From positions 124,001 through 188,000 of the forward strand of contig CAWDDX010000003.1 of NCBI GenBank assembly GCA_963801195.1: 64,000 bases of DNA, given 5' to 3'. Positions 24,979 through 32,937 of the stretch are shown here, one piece after another. Under the pieces are notes generated by a model. The model searched no databases, had not been told where the DNA came from, and saw only the letters and a program-made list of their open reading frames with translations. The stretch's first letter is position 1, and each line of letters begins with the position of its first letter. The DNA comes from SZUA-36 sp963801195. Lineage in GTDB: Bacteria > Pseudomonadota > Gammaproteobacteria > Xanthomonadales > SZUA-36. The position numbers and the translations under genes are program-made.

Positions 24979-26571
24979 TCAGACCAGGGAATTCCCGTTG
25001 TCATCGACCATATTTGCCGCCATGAGCTTGCGCCTCACCGGTTCAAGCTCAGTTTCCAGATGACGCCAGCGACTGACCGAACTGGTGTAAATCGGTTCCC
25101 TCACCTGCGCAGCGCTGGCAGTTGAACTCTGCCCGGTGACGTTTTGCACTTCGATCAAGTCGCTGGACCAGGTGAGCCCCACGTAATCGGCAATCCGCCT
25201 GGAGACATCCCGCGGATTGGATACCAGTTCTTCATAGCGGACGTCGAGGATAGCGCCGGGCATCAATTCGTGCCAATGGTCCATCAGTTGGCGGTAGGCG
25301 ATGTAATAATCCACCAGTTCGTCCAGGTCGTAGGAAAAGTAATAGGCCCTGGCGAACAGGGTTTTGAAAACCGCGTAGCAAGTGTCCATCGGGTCACGGA
25401 TCAGGTGCAGGATCCGGGCTTTGGGAAATGCCTTTTTTATCAAGCCGCAATAAAGAAAATTGAACGGCGTCTTGTCCATGTAGCGGGCGGCTTTTCCAAA
25501 CATGCCCCGCATATTGCTCTGGTACTTGTCGGCGATTTCGCCATAGTCCACTTCTAACGCGGCACTCAGAGGGTTGAGTTGCCTGGCCGGATTGGCGGCG
25601 ATGTAACTGTTGATCACGGCGCTGAACGCCATCGTGAAATCGTAGGTTTCCTCTGCCGACCTGATACCTTCGCCTTTGCTTACGATACGCTCCACGAGCG
25701 TCGTGCCGGTTCGCGGCATGCCAACGATAAAGATCGGTGAATCCTGTGAGCCCGAATCAGGAATCCCGGCAAAATTAGCGGGCTGAAAGACGCTCAAGAC
25801 ATTTTTCACATTGGCCAATTCTTCAGACAGGTCGAATTGGACAAGTTGACGCTTGATGGCTGCCCCCGACTTCAGTGAGGTGAATGATTGTCTATATTCG
25901 CCCAGGTCTTCCATCTCCTTGGCCAGGGCAAAATAAATATACACCGCTTCTTTTTTTGTCAATGGCTGCGAAAGGCAGTTTCTCAACATTTCCACGTGGT
26001 TTTGACCAGGCGTCTGTTTGCGCAATTGCGATCTCAGCAGCAGTTTCTGCCCTTTTGCCGGCGGCTTGAGATCCAGGTACCTGGATATGGCCTCTTCCGC
26101 CTCTGCCATTTTTCCCAGGAAAAACTGGTTGGTTGAAAAGTCGAAAAGAATTTGTGGATTGCTGGTCTGTTTCGCCCCTGCGTTCAATAGAAAGGGCTCG
26201 GCGCCGGCATGGTTCCCACATTGACTGAATACCCGCGCGGCCCGCAACTGAATCATCGGGTTGTCCGGAAATCGCGCGGCAACAGCTGATGCGGTCTCCT
26301 GGGCCTTTAAGCCTTGCCGGCTGATCGTTTCGATGTCTGACTTTTTGAATTGCAGGTCCGGCTGCTCACTGTCCAGTTCAACTGCCCGGTTGATATGCGC
26401 AACAGCCTGTATTACCTGATTCCGGGCAAGCGCTATTTCGTATGCGAGAGCGTGCACCTGGGCAACGTCTGGCGCCTCCGCCAACAATTTGGAACTGAGT
26501 TGCGCCGCCTCATCAACCTGACCAAGCGAAAGAAGCTTTGATCCAAGTTTTACTTTTCTGAGTGGGTTCAT
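24979..26571 (-). CDS. TPR-repeat sulfotransferase (third copy in the window)
   Basis: 530 residues. TPR-like helical repeats occupy about 1-260. The PAPS loop FIVGMPRTGTTLVERI is at 281-296, and a 3'-phosphate motif ILHLIRDPMDTCYAVF lies about 95 residues later. It then has YMDKTPFNFLYCGLIKKAFP, and the C-terminus carries VREPIYTSSVSRWRHL as in the two paralogs at 12.2-15.7 kb. The acceptor substrate is unknown. The ATG has no clear ribosome site and overlaps the TGA of a 61-codon open frame upstream by one base, which might couple its translation. Confidence 0.88.
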   Translation of the reverse strand: MNPLRKVKLGSKLLSLGQVDEAAQLSSKLLAEAPDVAQVHALAYEIALARNQVIQAVAHINRAVELDSEQPDLQFKKSDIETISRQGLKAQETASAVAARFPDNPMIQLRAARVFSQCGNHAGAEPFLLNAGAKQTSNPQILFDFSTNQFFLGKMAEAEEAISRYLDLKPPAKGQKLLLRSQLRKQTPGQNHVEMLRNCLSQPLTKKEAVYIYFALAKEMEDLGEYRQSFTSLKSGAAIKRQLVQFDLSEELANVKNVLSVFQPANFAGIPDSGSQDSPIFIVGMPRTGTTLVERIVSKGEGIRSAEETYDFTMAFSAVINSYIAANPARQLNPLSAALEVDYGEIADKYQSNMRGMFGKAARYMDKTPFNFLYCGLIKKAFPKARILHLIRDPMDTCYAVFKTLFARAYYFSYDLDELVDYYIAYRQLMDHWHELMPGAILDVRYEELVSNPRDVSRRIADYVGLTWSSDLIEVQNVTGQSSTASAAQVREPIYTSSVSRWRHLETELEPVRRKLMAANMVDDNGNSLV

Positions 26572-26757
26572 CAGGTTGATATCAATTTCATTGTTTGGAC
26601 AGCATATCGCCTCAGAATGTACTGGGTGACCTTATCAATCTTCAGCGCGTAGTTTACACGGAATGTCTTGTCTGCAAACAGTGACAGTATGTCCGGGTAT
26701 TGAGCCAGTGCGGCAAGCACTACCGTTTCAAAGCGCGCAAAGAATACTTTTTCCACG

Positions 26758-26791
26758 CCTAAAAAGAAAGCGGGCCAAGAGGCCCGCTTTC
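26758..26791 (-). terminator. Rho-independent terminator of the TonB-dependent receptor
   Basis: GAAAGCGGGCC (26766-26776) pairs with GGCCCGCTTTC (26781-26791) across AAGA, an 11-bp perfect stem with a 4-base loop. On the minus strand it is followed by TTTTTAG. It lies 24 bases beyond the receptor stop. Confidence 0.9.
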
Positions 26792-26814
26792 AGTTCTAAC
26801 GTGTTTCTTATGAC

Positions 26815-29689
26815 TTAGAAACGGAAGGTTGCCTGCGCGAACAGGTAACGACCCAATGTGTCGTAGAAACCTGCAATCGTGTTGGCATTGGTGGTCAGAG
26901 TACCACCAACCATCGGCGGTTCTTTATCAAAGATGTTGTTAATACCAACGGTGATGTCGTGATTTTCCATGAAACGGAAAACTGCACTCAGGTCAATGTA
27001 GTTCTGAGATTTACCCATGTTCTTCCCAGCAATCTGATCTGTAGTACCAGTATAGTCAACACCATCAAAGAAACGCCACCTTGCGGTCACAGTCCACCAC
27101 TCATTGGAATCATACTCGGTAGAAAAGGTATGACGCCATTCCGGTGCCGGGTAGCAACGGTCGCTGATGGTACCCACGCAATCATAGGTGGAGGTGGGGT
27201 CAGATGGAATCGGCGTGATTTCCCTCTTCAGCATGTAGGTGCCAATCATGTTGGTCGTCCACGTGCCGCCCAGTCCATCTACCGCCCAGTTGAAGGCAAG
27301 GTCGATACCTGACCATACATTTTCACCCAGGTTAACGGTGACATCGTAGATGTAAGGTACTGTGCCCTGCCAGAGATTTCCACTCGGACCACGGTTGATT
27401 TTATCACACAAGGTGCCATTCAACCCGCACTGCGACAGAATGGTCGGGCCACCGATGTTATTGATGGTGTCCGTGATGCTGATATCCCAGTAGTCGACCG
27501 AAATCGTCATGGAATCCATGGGGTTGAAAACAACACCGGCGGTCCAGGTGTCAGCCGTTTCCGGATCGAGGTTCGGGTTACCGCCAAATATGGCGTTGTA
27601 CTGGCCAGCCGGGCTTGCCGAAACATTGCCGTACTGCTCAGCGCTTACACCGGTATTCGCGCACTGAGCCGCTGTGTACGCCGGATCGTCTTCTGTGCTT
27701 ACATTGTTGAGATTCCCGGCACATGGATCGCTACCACGACCACAGACCGAGAGACTGGGTTGAGAACAACTCACTGACGTTCGGCGCACGCACAGCGCGG
27801 TTGTAACCAACACGGACCGTAAACAGATCGATTGGTTGCCAGTCGAAACCCACACGGTAGGTGCTGTTACCACCACTGGTGCTGTAATCCGAATAACGGT
27901 AAGCAAGGTCAAGATTCAGCTGCTGTGCAAACGGCGCATCGGCCAAAAGCGGAACATTGGCTTCGCCAAAGAACTCCAGAACGTTGTAGGAACCAGTAAC
28001 ACCCGGTGTCGGTCCACCCTGACCAGCCAGTGCACCCTGCTGGAAGACAGTGTCGGATACACGCGAGTAACTTTCGGTTCGGTGCTCGAAACCGGCGGCG
28101 ACCATGATGCTGTCGGCGCTACCGATGTTCAGGCCGGTGTCGCCGGTCACATAACCATTGATGATGGCGGTCGAGGTTTTACCGGTTGCAATAGCAGTAC
28201 CAAGAAGGTTATTGGCAGCAGCTGCAGTAACACCCTGATAGGTGAACACTTCATAAGGAATACAGGTCGGGTCAGCCGCACATAGAGCACCATCAACTGC
28301 GATACCGATTGCAGGGGTCAACATGTCATTCAGGTAGGCCAGGCTGGAAGCCGTAGAGCCATACAGGTAAGACACGTCATAATCCCAATCATCGTTAATG
28401 GAGCCCTTCAAGCCGGAGACGATACGGAAACCGGAGTGCTCGAACTGGCTTTGCCGCGGGCCGCCTTCGACGTTACGTTTACCGATCTGAAGACCGTATG
28501 CGTCAGCATCCGGGTAAAGGCTTTTCAGCGAATCACGGAACGTTTGCGGGAAAAGGGAGTTGTCCGGTGGCAGAATGTAAGTTGCAGCATAGAAAGTGCC
28601 TGATTCGGCGATCTGACCAGCGGTACGGTCATTGGCAAAGTTTGTTTCCAGGTAAGCGATCGCGTGTTCGTTGATTTCATAATCTACAAATGCACCCAGG
28701 GACCAACGCGTATCTGGACGCATAAAGTGGTTGATCGGGCCATAATTGTAAATGTTCGTACCATCGTAAGGTTGCAGAGAGCTATCCGATTGCAACGTCA
28801 TCCAATCGGAGGTAGAAGTATCCAGGACTCCATCGTATACGCCGTATACAAAAAAGTTTGGAATTGGCGCAGTACTGGAACCACCGCATGATGTACCCGA
28901 GTTGCTCAAAGCGCAGCTCGAATAGTCGCGTGCACCCTGCAGCAACTCCTGGTTTTCACGCCAGGTGCCATAAACGGTTGCATTACCTCTGCCATCGGCA
29001 AAGTCACCACCGACAACAAACTCAATGTTATAGGCTTTGCCATCAATACCGGAACCGCCTGTAGGATATTCAAAGTTCTTGGCATCCATCAGGCCCTGGA
29101 TGTACTTGTTATCATTCTTGTGCTGGTAACCACTGATGCCGGCACTGATTTCAACGCCATCGACACGGCGCATGATAAAGTTAACAACACCTGCCACAGC
29201 GTCAGCACCGTAGGTAGCTGATGCACCACCGGTCAGCACTTCGACACGCTCAATCATGGCAGAAGGAATCTGGTTAACGTCCACGGCCTGCGCTTGAACG
29301 CCGCCAGGTGGGAAACGACGACCGTTCATCAGGACCAGGGTGCGGTTGGCGCCGAGTCCGCGAAGGTCGATAGAAGCAGTACCGGAAATACCGTTTGCAT
29401 CAAATGAATGCAAGGCTGTTTCTACCTGCGGCAAGCTGTTCAATATGTCTTCGACACGGGTCAGACCCGTTGACTCAATTTCGTCCATACCAACCACGGT
29501 TACAGGACTGGTGCGGCCAAAGCCGTCTACTGTAGCAATACGTGAACCGGTTACGATCACTTCTTCTAATAAGTCTTCAGCATTCTCATCCTGATCTTCC
29601 TGTGCCACAGCTACTCCTGTGACTATCAAAGATGCCGTAAGTCCTAGTGCGGAAGATACCGCGAGACTCAGTAGCTTTTTATGTTGCAT
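26815..29689 (-). pseudogene. TonB-dependent outer-membrane receptor, interrupted by a frameshift
   Basis: From ATG 29689 (AGGAG 8 bases upstream; an ATG at 29695 is too close to it) the frame gives a signal peptide ending VAVAQ, a TonB-box-like EEVIVTGSR, a plug domain (SPVTVVGMDEIESTG, DLRGLGANRTLVLMNGRR) and most of the beta-barrel. It stops at 27731 after RAPNVSELFSTQSL. The other frame continues from there (SVCGRGSDPCAGN) through the barrel to the terminal LFAQATFRF, with the usual aromatic last residue. One extra base around 27735-27755 explains this, so the intact protein would have about 957 residues. The ligand is unknown; no siderophore or sugar operon is adjacent. Confidence 0.85.
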
Positions 29690-30004
29690 TACCATTTCTC
29701 CTAAATTTAACAGTTTTTTTGTCAGTGGTTCTTGTTACGTACGCCCAAAAACTCATGACGGCTTTTTTTAGCTCCTAAAATAACAACAACAAAAACAACA
29801 ACTAATCTGCAAGATTGTTATTTCAGGCTTAAGTTGTAGTCTCAGTTGTTAAATTTACATTAATTCCAGTGAAAAAGCACTATTTTTTTAGACGTACCCC
29901 CGGTACGCTCAAGTGCATGATTATCCAACTATTAGGTGCAAAGGTCAAAGGTGGCAGGCTGTCAGCACCACGTCGATCACCTGTTTGAAAAGTGTTAACT
30001 CGTT
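29690..30004 (-). promoter_or_regulatory. Leader and promoter region of the TonB-dependent receptor
   Basis: Gene-free and AT-rich. It holds an AAC-rich tract (29782-29802, AACAACAAC then AACAACAAC) and poly-T runs near 29764 and 29885. No clear -10/-35 pair or known operator could be assigned; the regulator is unknown. Confidence 0.3.
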
Positions 30005-30062
30005 GTTATGTGCAATCGGGATTCAATCTCAGATGCACTTTTGCACGCAGAAATAGGCGCAT

Positions 30063-30368
30063 ACCACTGCTGTCCCACTTATTCCAGATGCCAGGTGCTG
30101 AATCAAAGGTCAGTCGCGGGATTGCGCAACATTCGCTTCTTCCGGACTTCAATTCACCATTTGCCAGGACCGCCGAGGGGGTGCTGTCGACACAACGGTT
30201 TCTATCAGTCGATGGCAACTCGGTGTCAGAGCCGGGGTGGGTATCCACTACCAGGACCGTGCGAGACAGGAGGTCGAGCCCGAGCCTCCAGGACGGATTT
30301 ACGGCGTGTCCTGGTAGTGGATACCCGCCCCGGCTCCTTCCACTGATTTTAAGTGGGACAGCAGTGGT
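30063..30368. repeat. Nested palindromic element
   Basis: Outer arms ACCACTGCTGTCCCACTTA (30063-30081) and its exact reverse complement (30350-30368) enclose a second inverted repeat. The inner arms, 30229-30257 and 30308-30336, match over 29 bases with one mismatch and contain GGTATCCACTACCAGGAC and its complement. The inner loop is 50 bases. Short open frames inside are not protein-like. It could be a non-autonomous mobile element or a structured RNA. It fills the gap between the receptor promoter and the DUF4097 terminator. Confidence 0.75.
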
Positions 30369-30450
30369 TGCATACCGCATGTTGCCGGGTACGCGAGCAC
30401 ACCACCTTGTCACCAGTAGTCGGGACCCTGCAACGAAATTATGTTTGGAA

Positions 30451-30480
30451 ACAAAAAACCCCGGTGATTGACCGGGGTTT
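30451..30480 (-). terminator. Rho-independent terminator of the sigma/anti-sigma/DUF4097 operon
   Basis: AAACCCCGGT (30456-30465) pairs with ACCGGGGTTT (30471-30480) over GATTG. Read on the minus strand the stem is followed by TTTGT. It lies 25 bases after the DUF4097 stop codon. Confidence 0.9.
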
Positions 30481-30504
30481 GTGATTCCTGGGAGCCTGTC
30501 GGAC

Positions 30505-31383
30505 TTAATCGTGTTGCAGTTTGATATTGCCACTAAAACTCTCAACCCGCACCTCCGCACCACTGCTGCCGGCCTGGTGTTTCAGGTGACTGCCCGGGCC
30601 GTGTTTGGCGTTATCCACATTACCAAAATCCGTGTCGATCCTGCCACTGAAACTTTGGGCCCTGAAAATACCCGCCTGGGATGCGGGTAACAGGATTGTC
30701 AAATCGCCGCTCATGCTCTCGGCACTCAACTTGCCATTGCCGGCTACCTCTGCGACCGTCGTCACGTCACCCGAAACCGTTTCAAGCTTCATGCTGTCAA
30801 CCATGCCTGCCCTTAGTTCCAGGTCACCGGACACCGTGGTCGCCTCAATTTCCCCGGAAATCCCGTCTAAGTGCATGTCGCCCGAAACGGTTTCGGCAGC
30901 CATACGGGCCGTATCACCCCTGAATTCAATATCGCCGCTGACTGTCTCGATCGATACCCGCCGACTGGAAGCATCGACGTTGACATCGCCGCTGACAGAA
31001 TTCGCCGTCAACTTTTCATTATCCAGATCGGAAATACCAATGTCAGCACTGACTGAAGATGCTTCTATGCCGGCCCCATTTGGCATCATCAACTTGAGTA
31101 TGGTTCTGTCTACATTCCTCTGGTTGTGATTGACAACGTTAATTTGCAACGAGGAATCGCTGGCGTTGATTTCCAGTTCATCGACGCTATTGCCGAGTTC
31201 GCCGGTCAGGTGTGCTTCGCTTTTGTCCCATCCCTGTATTTCAATGCTTCCAGCGACATTTTCGATGGATATGTTCGCATCCGTATTGATATTCCAGCTT
31301 TCATCGACCGATTTCCCGGCAAACGCGGTTGCCGATACGAGCACCAGTAAAACCGTTGATATTTTCAGGTTACCCACTTTCAT
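30505..31383 (-). CDS. DUF4097 beta-strand repeat protein
   Basis: 292 residues. A signal peptide (MKVGNLKISTVLLVLVSATAFA) precedes a repeating beta structure with a regular xVSGDxxx pattern (VSGDVNVD, VSGDIEFR, VSGDMHLD, VSGDLELR, VSGDVTTV). This is the DUF4097 (putative adhesin, GtrA-like beta-helix) family. The role is unknown; it is probably periplasmic. The ATG overlaps the anti-sigma stop by four bases (ATGA), and it is the last gene of the ECF operon. Its TAA stop lies in GCCTGTCGGACTT, equal to the end of the MITE-like element at 47.5 kb. Confidence 0.85.
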   Translation of the reverse strand: MKVGNLKISTVLLVLVSATAFAGKSVDESWNINTDANISIENVAGSIEIQGWDKSEAHLTGELGNSVDELEINASDSSLQINVVNHNQRNVDRTILKLMMPNGAGIEASSVSADIGISDLDNEKLTANSVSGDVNVDASSRRVSIETVSGDIEFRGDTARMAAETVSGDMHLDGISGEIEATTVSGDLELRAGMVDSMKLETVSGDVTTVAEVAGNGKLSAESMSGDLTILLPASQAGIFRAQSFSGRIDTDFGNVDNAKHGPGSHLKHQAGSSGAEVRVESFSGNIKLQHD

Positions 31384-31925
31384 GTCCTTCTCCAGTCATT
31401 TTGTTCGAGCAACGCCAGCCGTTTGACGAACTGCAATTGCTGCGATCTCAAATCGAGTAATTTTTCATTCAGATAAACGTCCGACGGATATTGCTGCAGC
31501 GCCGCCAGCAGGGCTGTTTCCGCCTGTTCCAGGGCTTCCCAGCTACCCCGCAGTGCGTCCGGTTCTTCGCCTTGAAGGCGCAATCCGGAATAATCGAGTG
31601 GAACCAATTCGCTGAATGCGGCCTGGTATTCCAGTTCGGTGGCTTTCACGGTACCGATCAAAGCAGCTTCCTGTGCGGTTTCCGTCATCTGATCTGCAGG
31701 CTCTGTATCTATATCTATCCCGCGACCGATAAAAATACCGGTGACCAAGGCCAACAATACGGCTGCCGCCATCGCCGGCGTGCGCCAGAACGGGACTTTA
31801 TATGCTGCACCGTGATGGGGCACGGCCGTCTCGAGCCGTGCGTTGATACCCGGCCACAGGTCCCGCGGCGGTTTCATGCCCCGGGGTAATGAACCAAGTG
31901 CGTTTTGCAGTTCTGATTCTTTCAT
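31380..31925 (-). CDS. Putative anti-sigma factor, single membrane helix
   Basis: 181 residues from ATG 31925. The N-terminal about 50 residues are cytoplasmic (LPRGMKPPRDLWPGINARLE). A membrane helix follows (about 50-70, PAMAAAVLLALVTGIFIG), then a periplasmic helical part. This architecture and its position just after an ECF sigma gene make it the likely anti-sigma factor. The usual HxxxCxxC zinc-binding motif is absent, so it is not a ZAS-type anti-sigma. The overlap with the DUF4097 gene downstream indicates co-translation. Confidence 0.65.
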   Translation of the reverse strand: MKESELQNALGSLPRGMKPPRDLWPGINARLETAVPHHGAAYKVPFWRTPAMAAAVLLALVTGIFIGRGIDIDTEPADQMTETAQEAALIGTVKATELEYQAAFSELVPLDYSGLRLQGEEPDALRGSWEALEQAETALLAALQQYPSDVYLNEKLLDLRSQQLQFVKRLALLEQNDWRRT

Positions 31926-31942
31926 CGTTCTCACAAATTCCT

Positions 31943-32518
31943 TCAAATGTTCCCAGTGTCCTTGAGTACTGCCTGGACCAGCTTACGGGCACGATGTAAC
32001 TGCGCCTTGGAAGATCCGACCGCCATTCCGGTCATTTCTGCAATTTCATTGTGCTGGTATCCCTCAATGTCATACAGGACCAGCACGGTTCTCGCTCTTT
32101 CAGGCAGACCGGCGATGGCGGCTTCGAGGTCTTTCCGCAAGCCTGCAAATACATCGCGGTCGCCGACCTGCACGCGTTCGATGTCTTCGCCGAATTCCTG
32201 TTCACGCCGCAAGCGTTTCACCCGGATGCGGCGGTCACTCAACACAACATTGACGGCCAGTCGGTGCAACCAGGTCCCGAACTTGCTGTCACCCTTGAAT
32301 AGGTCCAGTTTGTTCCATGCCCTGACAAACGCCTCCTGCACCATGTCCTCCGCCAGCGCCCTGTCACCACCGCACATCCGCCAGCAAAGCCCGTAAATCC
32401 TGTCACAATGACTGCGATAGAGCTTCTCGAATGCAAGCTGATCGCCAGCCCGGGCCCTATCGACCCAGTTCGTTTCGGTGGCTGACGAATCCATGTTGTC
32501 GCGCTGCCACGAAATCAC
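31943..32518 (-). CDS. ECF-family RNA polymerase sigma factor
   Basis: 191 residues from GTG 32518, which has GGGAGGA 10 bases upstream; an ATG at 32542 lacks a ribosome site. Sigma region 2 has CDRIYGLCWRMCGGDRALAED and EAFVRAWNKLDLF; region 4 has GLPERARTVLVLYDIEGYQHNEIAEMTG split over helices. This is an RpoE/SigW-type extracytoplasmic sigma. It heads the operon with the anti-sigma and DUF4097 genes, so it probably answers an envelope signal. The start choice is uncertain within 24 codons. Confidence 0.88.
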   Translation of the reverse strand: MISWQRDNMDSSATETNWVDRARAGDQLAFEKLYRSHCDRIYGLCWRMCGGDRALAEDMVQEAFVRAWNKLDLFKGDSKFGTWLHRLAVNVVLSDRRIRVKRLRREQEFGEDIERVQVGDRDVFAGLRKDLEAAIAGLPERARTVLVLYDIEGYQHNEIAEMTGMAVGSSKAQLHRARKLVQAVLKDTGNI

Positions 32519-32764
32519 TGCCTGCATTCCTCCCATGTACATTTAGATGTAATTCAACAAAAAGGGTTTAAACATAACCTGTAAATGTGAAAGTTAACAT
32601 GCTTTCATCCTCTGGCCTGTTGCCACCATGCGAATACCCATCGTCAGCGGCTTTCTTTTGCACGAAAAAGCATATTGAGCCTAATTTGCCTAAGTTTCAT
32701 GAGCGAAAGCGCACAGCAGGCTCGCTGCCCGCAGTCGTTTTATTTTTCGCAAGTGATGTAATTA

Positions 32765-32884
32765 GGATCGGACTGGGCTCGGGTACAAACTGTACTTTTA
32801 AACGCGAGCCGAAAACGTCAGATTCAGAAATCGATAAAATGGCTTGGAAACAGAGCCGGATCCGACTGGTGCAATGTTCGGACA
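32765..32884 (+). repeat. Dispersed hairpin repeat, copy A
   Basis: Shares with the copies at 52369-52508 (minus sense) and 60351-60493 the core GGTACAAACTGTACTTTTAA. The core is flanked by GGGCTCG and CGCGAGCC, which pair (32775-32810) around an inner GTAC-AAACT-GTAC hairpin. It ends TCCGACTGGTGCAATGTTCGG. The 3' part reads MAWKQSRIRLVQC as a frame also seen in the other two copies. It fills most of the 395-base gap upstream of pckG. Confidence 0.8.
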
Positions 32885-32937
32885 AGTCAAGGGCTTTCCC
32901 GATACAGGGTCAGCCCTTTATTTACCAGCAACCGCTG

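Noticed and set aside
26571..26756. 61-codon minus-strand open frame overlapping the sulfotransferase start
   Set aside because: Its GTG start sits directly at the terminator tail with no ribosome site. The overlap TGATG is suggestive, but there is no other support.
29992..30563. Open frames on both strands in the nested palindrome
   Set aside because: They arise from the inverted repeat symmetry and have no start context or protein-like composition.
32889..32918. AAGGGCT/AGCCCTT stem beyond the pckG stop as a terminator
   Set aside because: Only 7 base pairs with a 16-base loop and no T-run, so too weak to report.
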